DNA from: Streptomyces cellulosae
GTDB taxonomy: Bacteria > Actinomycetota > Actinomycetes > Streptomycetales > Streptomycetaceae
Assembly (NCBI RefSeq): GCF_000721105.1
Contig: NZ_JOEV01000003.1
Location: forward strand, 236,101-300,100
DNA length: 64,000 nt
Direction: 5' to 3'
In this document: one piece after another, positions 1-9,500 of the stretch
Numbering within the stretch: the stretch's first letter is position 1
Layout of the letters: every line of letters begins with the position of its first letter
Position numbers and translations under genes: made by a program
Notes under the pieces: model-generated
Told to the model about the DNA's origin: nothing
The model's database searches: none
What the model saw: only the letters and a program-made list of their open reading frames with translations

Positions 1-338
1 GCGATGGGCAGCACGTCGTACTGCCGGGCCAGGCCGATCAGCTGCCGCCGGGCGTCCGACTGCACGCTGGTCGCGTCCACGACGGTGCGGCGGCCGGCGG
101 CCAGGCGCTTGCCGGCGATGTAGTGCAGGACGTCGAAGGCGTCCCGGGTCGCGCTCTGGTCGTTCTCGTCGTCGGAGACCAGGCCGCGGCAGAAGTCGGA
201 GGAGATCACCTCGGTGGGCTTGAAGTGCCGCCGGGCGAAGGTCGACTTGCCGGACCCGGAGGCGCCGATCAGCACGACTAGGGAGAGGTCGGTGACGGGC
301 AGGGCCCGTCCCTGCTGAGTCGTCGTCGTCATCGTCAT
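1..338 (-). CDS. pnkp: Polynucleotide kinase-phosphatase Pnkp, N-terminal part (cut by window edge)
   Basis: Only about 112 codons are visible; the gene runs off the left edge. The N-terminus holds a Walker A loop, GASGSGKST, about 20 residues after the start. It is followed by a kinase core with SSDFCRGLVSDDENDQ and VVDATS, as in the 5'-kinase domain of bacterial Pnkp. In the known family this kinase-phosphatase-ligase heals and seals cleaved RNA together with Hen1. The ATG overlaps the hen1 stop as ATGA, so the two genes are cotranscribed and probably translationally coupled. The phosphatase and ligase domains lie outside the window. Confidence 0.85.
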   Translation of the reverse strand, partial: MTMTTTTQQGRALPVTDLSLVVLIGASGSGKSTFARRHFKPTEVISSDFCRGLVSDDENDQSATRDAFDVLHYIAGKRLAAGRRTVVDATSVQSDARRQLIGLARQYDVLPI

Positions 339-1840
339 GCTGCCGTCGCCTCCTTCTCGTCGCCGGTCTTCGTCGCCGCGGTGCCGGTCTTCGTCGCCGC
401 GGTGCCGATGTCGAAAACGGCCATCTGGGTGGGCGGGCCCACCTCCGGGTCGTCGGGTCCGACGGGGACGAACCGCACGCCGTACCCGTACCGCGCGGCG
501 ACCGCCTCGGCCCAGGTGCGGAACTCCGCGCGCGTCCACTCGAACCGGTGGTCGCCATGCCGGACATGGCCGGCCGGGAGGGACTCCCAGCGGACGTTGT
601 ACTCGACGTTCGGGGTGGTCACCAGGACCGTGCGCGGGCGGGCCGCGCCGAACACCGCGTACTCCAGGGCGGGCAGCCGGGGCAGGTCGAGGTGCTCGAT
701 GACCTCGCTCAGCACGGCGGCGTCGTACCCCTTGAGCCGGTTGTCGGTGTAGGCCAGCGAGCTCTGGAAGAGCTGGACGCGCGAAGCCTGCCGCTCCCCC
801 ATGCGGTCCAGTTTCAGCCGCCGGGAGGCGATGGTGAGGGCCCGCATCGACACGTCGACGCCGACGATCTCGGTGAACCTCGGGTCCTTGAGCAGCGCCT
901 GCACCAACTGACCCTGCCCGCATCCGAGGTCGAGGACCCGGGCGGCGCCGGACGCGCCGAGCGCGGCGAGGATCGCCTCCCTGCGCTGCACGGCGAGCGG
1001 GGTCGGCTTCTCCTCGGCCTCGCTCTCCGCCTCGACCGCGTTGTCTATCTCCTCGACCTCGCTGTCGTCGGTCTCGGCCAGCCGCACGAGTTCCAGCCGC
1101 TCCCTCGCCTCCCGGGTCAGCGACCAGCGGCGGGCCAGATATCGGCTGGTGATCAGCTTCTGCTCCGGGTGCGCGGGCAGCCAGCCCTCACCCGCGCGCA
1201 GCAGCTTGTCGACCTCGTCGGACGCCACCCAGTAGTGCTTGGCGTCGTCGAGCACCGGCAGCAGGACGTACAGGTGGCGCAGCGCTTCTGCGACGGTCAG
1301 CGTCTCGGATTCCAGTACGAGGCGCACGTACCGCGAGTCACCCCACTGCGGGAACTCGCTGTCCAGGGCCACCGGCTCCACGGTCGCCGTCCAGCCGAGC
1401 GGCTCGAACAGACGCCGTACGAGCTCCGGGCCGCCCCGGGCGGGCAGCGCGGGCACCTCGATGCGCAACGGCCTTGCCTGCTCCGGGAGTTCGGGCCTGG
1501 CGTTGCACACGCCCCGCATGGCGCTGGAGAACACGCCGCTCAGCGCCACGGCGAGCAGCGAGGAGGCCGCGTACGGGCGGTCGTTGACGTACTGCGCGAG
1601 GGCCGCGTTCGGGGCGCCGCCGCGTCCCTTGCCCTTGCCGCGCCGGACCAGTGCCACCGCATCGACCTCCAGGAGCAGCGCCGCCGTGCAGCGCTCGGCA
1701 TCGGCCTCGGGATAGAGGACGTGCGCCTGGCCGTAGGACACGTTGGTTGAGAACGGGTTGTCAGGGTGCTTGTGGAGGAGGAACCCCAGGTCAGTAGCCG
1801 GGTGCTGCTCGTCGCCAGTAGTCGAGATCGTCAGGAACAC
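335..1840 (-). CDS. hen1: 3'-terminal RNA ribose 2'-O-methyltransferase Hen1
   Basis: 501 aa, normal length for bacterial Hen1. The N-terminal Hen1-specific domain (about 1-245) precedes an acidic linker (about 255-277) and a SAM-dependent methyltransferase domain. That domain has the SAM motif VLDLGCGQG (302-310). The metal-binding residues are visible as EVIEH (379-383) and the His-rich RHGDHRFEW (427-435). The enzyme marks the 3' end of damaged RNA with a 2'-O-methyl group before Pnkp seals it, which protects the repaired junction. The C-terminus carries a duplicated GTAATKT heptapeptide coded by a 21-bp DNA repeat, unlikely to matter for catalysis. Confidence 0.93.
   Translation of the reverse strand: MFLTISTTGDEQHPATDLGFLLHKHPDNPFSTNVSYGQAHVLYPEADAERCTAALLLEVDAVALVRRGKGKGRGGAPNAALAQYVNDRPYAASSLLAVALSGVFSSAMRGVCNARPELPEQARPLRIEVPALPARGGPELVRRLFEPLGWTATVEPVALDSEFPQWGDSRYVRLVLESETLTVAEALRHLYVLLPVLDDAKHYWVASDEVDKLLRAGEGWLPAHPEQKLITSRYLARRWSLTREARERLELVRLAETDDSEVEEIDNAVEAESEAEEKPTPLAVQRREAILAALGASGAARVLDLGCGQGQLVQALLKDPRFTEIVGVDVSMRALTIASRRLKLDRMGERQASRVQLFQSSLAYTDNRLKGYDAAVLSEVIEHLDLPRLPALEYAVFGAARPRTVLVTTPNVEYNVRWESLPAGHVRHGDHRFEWTRAEFRTWAEAVAARYGYGVRFVPVGPDDPEVGPPTQMAVFDIGTAATKTGTAATKTGDEKEATAA
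362..403. repeat. 21-bp direct tandem repeat, 2 copies, inside hen1 3' end
   Basis: Two exact copies of a 21-bp unit (362-382 and 383-403) encode the duplicated GTAATKT in the C-terminal tail of Hen1. This looks like replication slippage in a tolerant tail. Confidence 0.8.
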
Positions 1841-1854
1841 GTGTCCGAGTATGG

Positions 1855-1878
1855 GTGCCGGCAGGCCCGTGCCGGTAC
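1855..1878 (-). terminator. Possible hairpin terminator after the lipoprotein gene
   Basis: GTGCCGGCA, a 6-nt spacer and TGCCGGTAC form a stem with one mismatch, just downstream of the lipoprotein stop and upstream of hen1. There is no U-tract, as is common for Streptomyces terminators. The call rests on position and symmetry only. Confidence 0.3.
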
Positions 1879-1882
1879 TGGA

Positions 1883-2320
1883 TTACCTCGGGACAGCAGA
1901 GGACCCCCACCAGTGGTCCCGTGAGGCTCTGAGAGCTTCCTCATGCGGCATGCCGACGGTCCGCCGGACGGTACGGCCGGGTCTTACGTCCCGCATGGTC
2001 TGCCGGGTGTTGGTCAGGACCGCACCGGTGTCCGTCGTGAAGTCGAACACGATGGTGTACGTGAGTGCTTCGGTGCTGTCGTTGGTGACCTCGTAGGCGG
2101 CGGAGATTCCGGACGGACCGCCCGGGGAGGGAGTGCTCAGGCCGGTGATCCGCACGCCGTGCAGGCCGGGGCCGGAACCGGGGCCCTGCGGGGACCCGCC
2201 GGTTCCGTCACCCCTCGCGTTGTTCGGGCCGCTCGGTGGCCCGGCGCGTTCGGCTCCGCATCCGGCCGGCAGCAGGGCTGCCGCGAGGACGGGAAGGGCG
2301 AGGGGGGTGGCTCTGCGCAT
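1883..2320 (-). CDS. Small secreted lipoprotein
   Basis: 145 aa. A lipoprotein signal peptide ends in the lipobox LLPAGC (Cys about residue 21), so the mature protein should be lipid-anchored outside the membrane. A Gly/Pro/Ser-rich spacer follows. The C-terminal 80 residues look like a small beta-sandwich (AAYEVTNDSTEALTYTIVFDFT), in the style of FxLYD/DUF4352 extracellular domains. It lies upstream of hen1 in the same direction but 42 bp away, with no obvious link to RNA repair. The precise family is not recognised. Confidence 0.7.
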   Translation of the reverse strand: MRRATPLALPVLAAALLPAGCGAERAGPPSGPNNARGDGTGGSPQGPGSGPGLHGVRITGLSTPSPGGPSGISAAYEVTNDSTEALTYTIVFDFTTDTGAVLTNTRQTMRDVRPGRTVRRTVGMPHEEALRASRDHWWGSSAVPR

Positions 2321-2388
2321 CCGGCCACCCCACCAGCATCCGGATCACACCACCTGTGGCGGAGGCCACAGTTCCGGCCACAGGCTTG

Positions 2389-3309
2389 TCACAGCTGAGC
2401 CTGCACCTGGGACGAGATCAGCTCCAGGTGGTCCAGGTCGGAGAGGTCGAGGATCTGGAGATAGAACCGCTCGGTGCCGAGTTCGGCGTAGCGGCCGATC
2501 TTCTCGACGACCTCGGCCGGGGTGCCGGCCAGGCCGTTTTCCTTGAGCTCGTCGACCTCACGGCCGATCGCGGCGGCACGGCGGGCGACCTCCTGATCGT
2601 CCTTGCCGACGCAGGCGACGAGGGCGTTGGAGTAGGTGATCTCGTCCGCCCGGCGGCCGGCCTCCTCGGCGGCGGCCCGGACCCGGCCGAACTGGCGCTC
2701 GCAGTCCTCGAACGAGCCGAAGGGCATGTTGAACTCGTCGGCGTACCGGGCGGCCAGCCGCGGGGTACGGGTGGCGCCGTGACCGCCGATGAGGACGGGG
2801 ATCTTGGCCTGCGCGGGCTTGGGCAGCGCGGGCGAGTCCTTGAGGTCGTAGTAGGTACCGTGGAAGTCGAAGGTCTCGCCGAGCTTGGTCGCCCACAGAC
2901 CGGTGACGATCGCCAGCTGCTCCTCCAGGCGGGCGATCTTCTCCTTCGGGAAGGGGATGCCGTACGCCGTGTGCTCCTCCTCGTACCAGCCGGCGCCCAG
3001 GCCCAGTTCGACGCGGCCGCCGGACATCTGGTCGACCTGCGCGACCTGGATGGCGAGCACGCCGGGCAGCCGGAACGTTCCGGCGGTCATCAGTGTGCCG
3101 AGCCGGATGCGCTTGGTCTCGCGGGCCAGGCCGGCGAGGGTGATCCAGGCGTCGGTGGGGCCGGGGAGGCCGTCCGCGTCGCCCATCTTGAGGTAATGGT
3201 CAGAGCGGAAGAACGCCTCGAAGCCGAGGTCTTCGGTGGCCTTGGCGACGGTGAGGAGAGTGTCGTAGTCGGCGCCCTGCTGGGGCTCGGTGAAGATGCG
3301 GAGGTCCAT
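2389..3309 (-). CDS. LLM-class F420-dependent oxidoreductase
   Basis: 306 aa luciferase-like monooxygenase-fold protein. The family pattern is clear: MDLRIFTEPQQG start, SDHY about residue 37, the TAGTFRLPGVLAIQVAQVDQ segment and GGRVELGLGAGWYEEEH. Actinobacterial relatives use coenzyme F420 on small organic substrates; the substrate here cannot be read. I chose the ATG at 3309 rather than an upstream in-frame one because AGGA sits 8 nt before it and homology begins at MDLRIF. It ends 68 bp before the lipoprotein start and may be cotranscribed with it. Confidence 0.88.
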   Translation of the reverse strand: MDLRIFTEPQQGADYDTLLTVAKATEDLGFEAFFRSDHYLKMGDADGLPGPTDAWITLAGLARETKRIRLGTLMTAGTFRLPGVLAIQVAQVDQMSGGRVELGLGAGWYEEEHTAYGIPFPKEKIARLEEQLAIVTGLWATKLGETFDFHGTYYDLKDSPALPKPAQAKIPVLIGGHGATRTPRLAARYADEFNMPFGSFEDCERQFGRVRAAAEEAGRRADEITYSNALVACVGKDDQEVARRAAAIGREVDELKENGLAGTPAEVVEKIGRYAELGTERFYLQILDLSDLDHLELISSQVQAQL

Positions 3310-3528
3310 GCCCCCCATCCTGCATGCCGGGGCGACGGGCGAGCGCGGCGGTCCCCCGGTCACTGCGGCTCCCGGTCGGGTGGAAGCGTCAACCGGTCAC
3401 GCGTCAACGCCGGGCCGGGGGCGATCGCAGCGGGGGGCTGGCGCCGGGGCCGGGGCCGGCTGGCCGACCGGAGGAAGCGGCCGACGGTGTGGCCGGCGAT
3501 GCGGTCGGCCGCGGTTCGTCGGGGCTTG

Positions 3529-3987
3529 TCACGCCGGTAACGCCTCGTCCCTGTCCGTCAATCTGCGGAGCATCTCCGTCACCCTGTCTCTCGACTCGTC
3601 CGCCGCGTCGATCGCTTCCATGCACTGCCAGTACGTGGTCTCGTCGTCCGCGGCGGAGGCGAGGCCGACCAGGGCTATGCCCACCTCGCCGAGCAGGCCG
3701 CCGAGGTACGTGAGGGCCTGGCGGGCGTCGCCGAGGTCGGTGAGCTGGGCTGCCAGCAGCGCCTCGGTGTCGATGTCGGGCCGGTCGATGACCCCGCAGC
3801 CTCTGCCCGCCAGTTCCGTCAGCCCCAGTGCCTCACCCCGCAGTTCGGGCGGGCCGGCGACCGCTAACCGGCTGCCTATCGCCTGAGCCAGGGCCTGTGC
3901 CTGCCACACCGCCGCCATGACCTGAGGCGCGTCGCCGCTGCCCGCCAGGGCGCGCCTGCTCGTCAGGATGAGCCGCACAGCGTCCAT
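3529..3987 (-). CDS. DUF6099-like Streptomyces protein of unknown function
   Basis: 152 aa from the ATG at 3987 (MDAVRLILTSRRALAGSGDA). It is mostly helical and soluble, with no signal peptide or membrane segment. The opening and the QAQALAQAIGSRLAVAGPPE block resemble the Streptomyces-restricted family I remember as DUF6099; that assignment is from memory. An upstream in-frame ATG would add a hydrophobic stretch that does not fit the family. No function is known. Confidence 0.7.
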   Translation of the reverse strand: MDAVRLILTSRRALAGSGDAPQVMAAVWQAQALAQAIGSRLAVAGPPELRGEALGLTELAGRGCGVIDRPDIDTEALLAAQLTDLGDARQALTYLGGLLGEVGIALVGLASAADDETTYWQCMEAIDAADESRDRVTEMLRRLTDRDEALPA

Positions 3988-4182
3988 GCGCTGCCCCCGT
4001 CTGTCCGACGTGCCCTTGACACGTCTGCCCGAACTCCCTTGCTCACTACCCAGAGTGAGGTCGATTGAGACGAAAAGCCAGAGGAAGGCTGACATCTTCG
4101 GACAACAAATCGGTTTCGGACGGGATTTTGACTACTGAAAGTGAAAGTGGAGTTCGCTATTCCTCCCGGTGGGGCCGTGCGG

Positions 4183-4509
4183 TCACGGCGCCGGGAACCG
4201 CCGCTCGTTCCGGTCGATCTTCGCGTCCAGTGCCGCCAGCGGGTCGATGCCGAGCACCTCGCACAGCTGGAGCAGATACGCGAGTACGTCGGCGACCTCG
4301 TCCCTGACACGATGCGCCGTGTCCGGGTCGTCCATGACCCGAGCCGACTCCTCGGGCGTCAGCCACTGGAAGATCTCGACCAGTTCGGAGGCCTCCACGC
4401 TCAGCGCGGCGACGAGGTTCTTGGGCGTGTGGTACGGCTGCCAGTCGCGTGCCGCCGCGAACTCGGCCAGCCTGCGCTGCAGTTTCGCCACGTCGAGAGG
4501 TTCTGTCAC
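4183..4509 (-). CDS. MazG-like nucleotide pyrophosphohydrolase
   Basis: 108 aa all-alpha NTP-PPase of the MazG/DCTPP1 type. The magnesium motif is readable as EASELVEIFQW followed by DEVADVLAYLL (ExxE ... ExxD). Relatives hydrolyse non-canonical or excess (d)NTPs to NMP and pyrophosphate. Start: GTG at 4509 in VTEPLDVAKL, overlapping the stop of the upstream AAA ATPase gene as GTGA; longer starts add an Arg-rich tail unlike the family. The overlap suggests translational coupling with the ATPase. Confidence 0.85.
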   Translation of the reverse strand: MTEPLDVAKLQRRLAEFAAARDWQPYHTPKNLVAALSVEASELVEIFQWLTPEESARVMDDPDTAHRVRDEVADVLAYLLQLCEVLGIDPLAALDAKIDRNERRFPAP

Positions 4510-5693
4510 GGCTTCAGGTGTACCACCGTGACACCCTCCGCTCCGGCGGCCCAGGACGCGTCGCTCACCGCGCCGACCAGGCGGATGTGGCCGCGGTCGC
4601 ACATACGGGCGGCGAGCCGCAGCAGTTCGGCGCGCTGGCCGGGGTCCAGGGCCCGGTCGAGGTTGTCGGCGAGGACGGTGAGCGTCTGCAGGGCCGCGGG
4701 CACCTCACCGGCCGGGTCGACCTCCAGGACCCCGGGCCCGGTGAACAGCACCAGTGCCAGCGCCAGATATCTCAACTCACCGTCGCCCAGCCGCCCGCAG
4801 TCCGTACGGGTGCCGTCGCCCCGGTCGAGCAGGGCCCGCACCGTCGCGTCGGCGAGCGGTTCGGCGAGCACGTCGGTGACGGGGCCGGCGCATCCGGTGC
4901 GGACCGCGGCGACGAACTGCGTGTGCCGTCTGGCGCATTCGGCCTGCGTGCGCCACAGCACGTCGGCGAGGTTGTCGCAGCCGGAGAGCAACCGCCCCGA
5001 GCCGGTCGGAACGGGGGCGCGCATCCGGGCGGGCCGCGGATCGCAGGCGAAGACGGAGCGCAGGGCGACCACCATCTGCTCGGCGGCGGCGAGCACCCGG
5101 CGCTGCCCGTCCGTCCTGCCGGCCACGCGCAGCGGGAGCAGGGCGGTGCCGAGCCGGTCGTCGGGCAGCGACGCGCGGGTGACCGGCGTCTGCCCTCCCG
5201 TGTGCCACGCGGCCTCCACCTGCCGGCGGTTCGGGTCACGCAGGGCGGTCTGCAGCAGCACCAGTCCGCCGACGGACAGCCGCTCCCCCGCGATACGCAG
5301 GCTGGGCTCGGCCTGGACGGCGACATCGAGCCGGATCGGATCCTCGGGGCCGTCGGCCGTGCAGCCGATGCGGAAGCCGCGCCGGCCCTGGGCATCGGGC
5401 CGGGCCCGGTCGGGCACGCAGGCGAGCGGGTCGGGGAACACCTCCCCGAGCGGCGTGCCGCCGCCGAGCCGGGCGAGAGCCTCGTAGGCCCGCAGCGCGC
5501 TGCTCTTGCCGCAGCCGCTGGGCCCGGCGAAGAGGGTGAGGGGGCCGAGCGGGAGGTCGGCCCGGCGGTGCCCCGCGAAGGCGGACAGCCGCAGCTCGGT
5601 GACGCGCGGCCGGTCCGGACGGCCCTCGGCGGTGCCGGGAGGCGGGGCCGGGGAGGACGAGGGACGCCGGGGCGGCGCGGAGTGCACGGTCAT
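4506..5693 (-). CDS. AAA family ATPase (SMC/RecF-like)
   Basis: 395 aa. The N-terminus is a Pro/Ser-rich tail. Then comes LRLSAFAGHRRADLPLGPLT with Walker A GPSGCGKSS (57-65), the arrangement of RecF/SMC-like ATPases where a beta-hairpin precedes the P-loop. A signature-like LGDGELRYLALALVL and a Walker B-like region VLEVD are near residues 305-330, and VGAVSDASW may be the switch region. It probably acts on DNA or as a regulatory ATPase, but the substrate is unknown. Its 3' end overlaps the MazG-like gene by 4 bp. Confidence 0.75.
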   Translation of the reverse strand: MTVHSAPPRRPSSSPAPPPGTAEGRPDRPRVTELRLSAFAGHRRADLPLGPLTLFAGPSGCGKSSALRAYEALARLGGGTPLGEVFPDPLACVPDRARPDAQGRRGFRIGCTADGPEDPIRLDVAVQAEPSLRIAGERLSVGGLVLLQTALRDPNRRQVEAAWHTGGQTPVTRASLPDDRLGTALLPLRVAGRTDGQRRVLAAAEQMVVALRSVFACDPRPARMRAPVPTGSGRLLSGCDNLADVLWRTQAECARRHTQFVAAVRTGCAGPVTDVLAEPLADATVRALLDRGDGTRTDCGRLGDGELRYLALALVLFTGPGVLEVDPAGEVPAALQTLTVLADNLDRALDPGQRAELLRLAARMCDRGHIRLVGAVSDASWAAGAEGVTVVHLKP

Positions 5694-5846
5694 ATGCGGA
5701 CGCTATGGCTCCGCCGGTCGGGCGAATCGTTCCGTCGCGGCGCCCTTCCTACGATCGGGGGACCAGCCCGTGGCCCGGCTCCTCAGCCGTCACTCCCACT
5801 GCGCTGACGCCCTCACCCCGCTCGCGCCTGTCCCACCCTCACACCC

Positions 5847-6242
5847 TCACACTCCAGGAACCCCCACCCCCTCCATCAGCCCGGTCACCTCCGTGCCGGC
5901 CGGTGTGAGCAGGAACACGTTCCGGTCGACGCGGTGCATTCCGCTCGCCAGCCCGAAGACGACGCCCGTGCTGAAGTCGAGGATGCGCTTGGCGACCTCG
6001 GTCTCCGCGGCGGTGAGGTCGAGCAGGACGGGGACGCCCGCCATCAGCGTCTCGGCGACCTCGCGGGCGTCCGCGAAGACGGTGACGCGCAGGACGACGA
6101 AGCGGCGCCGCAGCTCGGTCTCGGCCTCGGGTATCGACCGGTGGTCGACCGAGGACGGCCAGGCGTCCCGGCCTCGCAGCGGTACGACCTGGGCGAGCCC
6201 CTCCCACTGTTCGTCGGTGACATGGTGACTGTTCACCGGCAT
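5847..6242 (-). CDS. SepF-like cell division protein
   Basis: 131 aa from the ATG at 6242 (MPVNSHHVTDEQ). The C-terminal 85 residues match the SepF/DUF552 fold (VTVFADAREVAETLMAGVPVLLDL, then AKRILDFSTGVVFGL). SepF tethers FtsZ to the membrane and shapes the division ring. The protein is shorter than canonical SepF and lacks an obvious long amphipathic N-terminal helix. It is therefore more likely one of the additional Streptomyces SepF-like proteins (SflA/SflB type) than the SepF beside ftsZ. No fts gene is nearby. Confidence 0.8.
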   Translation of the reverse strand: MPVNSHHVTDEQWEGLAQVVPLRGRDAWPSSVDHRSIPEAETELRRRFVVLRVTVFADAREVAETLMAGVPVLLDLTAAETEVAKRILDFSTGVVFGLASGMHRVDRNVFLLTPAGTEVTGLMEGVGVPGV

Positions 6243-6444
6243 GCTCCGTCCTCGGCTCGCACTGCTGTCTGCATCGGGCAATTCTTACGCATGGTCACCC
6301 GTTCGGCCCAATGCGACACGCTCCGCGATGTCGATGTGCCGCACATCGAGCACCTCGCACACCGGTGCACCCCGACGCACTTCCGACCGGCGTACCTCAC
6401 ATCGGCGCACCTCACACCGACAGCAGGACGGCTGTGCAGCGGGC

Positions 6445-6483
6445 GTAACCCCTCGTGATCAAGCCGTGTCACATCGGCGTAAC
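6445..6483 (+). promoter_or_regulatory. GlnR-like box upstream of the nitrate reductase gene
   Basis: GTAAC at 6445 is followed by TGATC at 6456. GTCAC at 6468 and GTAAC at 6479 are separated by 6 bp. The roughly 11-bp phasing and GTnAC elements resemble the GlnR consensus (GTnAC-n6-GAAAC, repeated). GlnR is the known activator/repressor of nitrogen assimilation genes in Streptomyces. The last element ends 23 bp before the nasA start. Confidence 0.4.
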
Positions 6484-6506
6484 GGGCAATTCGTACGGTC
6501 GAAGGT

Positions 6507-9500
6507 ATGACGACGACCCCCCAGGCGCAGCAGACGCAACAGGTGCGGACCGTCTGCTCCTACTGCGGTGTGGGCTGCGGCATGGTGCTCGATGTCGGGA
6601 TGGGGCCGGACGGCAGGCGTACGGTCCTGAAGGCGTCCGGCGACAAGGCGCACCCGGCGAACGCGGGCCGGCTGTGCACCAAGGGCGCGACCACGGCCGA
6701 GATGCTCGCCGCGCCGGGCCGGCTGACCAGCGCGCTGGTGCGGGACGACCGGGGCGAGGAGCCGGTCCCGGTGCCGGTGGCCGACGCGATCGCCGACACG
6801 GCACGCCGGCTGCGCGCGATCATCGACGAGCACGGGCCGGACGCGGTCGCCTTCTACGTCTCCGGGCAGATGAGCCTGGAGGCCCAGTACCTGGCGAACA
6901 AGCTGGCCAAGGGGTTCGTGCGGACCAACCAGATCGAGTCCAACTCGCGGCTGTGCATGGCGAGTGCCGGTGCCGGATACAAGCTGTCGCTGGGTGCCGA
7001 CGGGCCGCCCGGGTCGTACGAGGACTTCGACCGGGCGGATGTCTTCCTGGTCATCGGGTCCAACATGGCCGACTGCCATCCGATCCTGTATCTGCGGATG
7101 ATGGAACGGGTCAAGGCGGGGGCCAAGCTGATCGTCGTCGATCCGCGGCGCACCGCCACGGCCGCGAAGGCCGACCTTTTTCTGCAGGTCAAGCCGGGCA
7201 CCGACCTCGCCCTCCTGAACGGGCTGCTGCACCTGCTGGTCGAGAACGGGCACACCGACCCCGAGTTCGTCGCCGCGCACACCGAGGGCTGGGAGGCGAT
7301 GGAGTCCTTCCTCGCCGACTACGCGCCGGCCGCGGTCGCCGAGACCACCGGGCTGGCCGAGGACGACCTGCGTGAGGCGGCCCGGCTGATCGGCGAGGCG
7401 GGTGAGTGGATGAGCTGCTGGACGATGGGGCTCAACCAGTCCACGCACGGCACCTGGAACACCAACGCCCTGGTGAACCTGCATCTGGCGACCGGCGCCA
7501 TCTGCCGTCCCGGCAGCGGCCCCTTCTCCCTGACCGGCCAGCCGAACGCCATGGGCGGGCGCGAGATGGGGTACATGGGGCCGGGGCTGCCCGGGCAGCG
7601 GTCGGTGCTCGTCGACGAGGAGCGGGCGTTCGCCGAGGACGTGTGGGAGCTGGAGCCGGGGACCCTGCGGGGGGACGGGGTGGGCAAGGGCACCGTCGAG
7701 ATGTTCCAGAAGATGGCCGACGGGGAGATCAAGGCCTGCTGGATCATCTGCACCAACCCGGTCGCCTCGGTCGCCAACCGCCGTACCGTCATCGAGGGCC
7801 TGGAGGCCGCCGAGTTCGTCGTCACCCAGGACGTGTTCGGGGACACCGAGACCAACGCGTACGCCGATGTGGTCCTTCCCGGCGCGATGTGGACCGAGGC
7901 GGAGGGCGTCTTCGTCAACAGTGAGCGCAACCTCACCCTGACCCGGGCCGTGTCCGACCCGCCCGGGGAGGCGATGGCGGACTGGCGGATCATCGCGGCC
8001 GTCGCACGGGAGATGGGGTACGAGAAGGGGTTCTCGTACGACAGTGCCGAGGACGTCTTCGAGGAGATCCGGCGCTTCTGGAATCCCGTGACGGGGTGGG
8101 ACCTGCGCGGGGTGACGTACGAACGGCTGCGGTCGACGCCCGTGCAGTGGCCGGCCGCCGCGGAGGACGGGCCCGACCGCAATCCGATCCGGTACCGGTC
8201 CGGTGACGGCGGGCTGCGGTTTCCGACCGCCAGTGGGCGGGCCGTCTTCCACGCGCGGCCGCACCTGCCCGCGGCCGAGATGCCGGACGACGACTATCCG
8301 TTCGTCCTGAACACCGGGCGGGTGCAGCACCAGTGGCACACCCTGACGAAGACCGGGAAGGTCGCCAAGCTCAACAAGCTGAACGCCGGGCCGTTCGTGG
8401 AGCTGCATCCCGAGGACGCGCGGGAGTTGGGCATCGTGGACGGCGACCGGGTCGAGGTCGCCTCGCGGCGCGGGCGGGCCGTGCTGCCCGCGGTGGTCAC
8501 GGACCGGGTTCGGCCCGGGGCCTGTTTCGCGCCGTTCCACTGGAACGACCTGTTCGGGGAGTACCTGAGCGTCAACGCGGTGACGAGCGACGCGGTGGAT
8601 CCCCTGTCGTTCCAGCCGGAGTTCAAGGTGTGCGCGGTGTCGTTGACGAGGGTCGCGGCACCGGCCGCGCCGCCCGCCGAGGTCGTCGTCCCCACCGCCG
8701 TCACCCGGGGCGCCGACCCCTTCGGGATCGCTCCGGCCCCGCCGCCCGTGCTCACGTCTCAGGAGCGGCTCTATCTCACCGGCTTCCTCGCGGGCATCAA
8801 CTCCGGTGCCCCCGGCGTTCCGGTGCTCCCGCCGGACGCGCCCTTCAGCCCGGAGCACCGGCTGTGGGTGGACGGTGTCCTCGCCGGCATGTACTCGCGC
8901 ACGGCCGCCGAGCCCAGCACCCAGCCCAACCGTGAGGTCGTCATCCTGTGGGCCTCGCAGACCGGCAACGCCGAGGAGTTCGCGGGGGCCGTCGCCGACC
9001 GGCTGTCCGCCGGAGGGCACCGGGCGCGGCTCGTCGGGATGGACGAGACCGAGCCGGGCGCACTCTCGTCCGGTGCCGACCTGCTCGTGATCACCAGCAC
9101 CTTCGGCGACGGCGACGCGCCCGACAACGGCTCCGGGTTCTGGGAGACGCTGGCCGGGCAGCAGGCCCCGCGCCTGGACGGGGTCCGCTACGCCGTGCTG
9201 GCCTTCGGCGACTCCTCGTACGACGACTTCTGCGGGCACGGGCGCCGGCTCGACGCGCGGCTGGACGAACTGGGCGCGGTGCGGCTCGCGCCGCGCATCG
9301 ACTGCGAGCCCGACTACGAGTCCTCGGCCGGTACCTGGCTGGACCAGGTGCTCACCGCGCTGGGCACCTCGTCGACGGAGACGGCCGAGAGGGCCGGGAG
9401 CACCGGGACGGCCGGAAGCACCGGGAAGGTCGAGAGTGCCGGGGCGGTCGAGGCGGCCCCGGCCGTGAAGCCCACCCGTGCCGCCAGGCCCGCGGTCACC

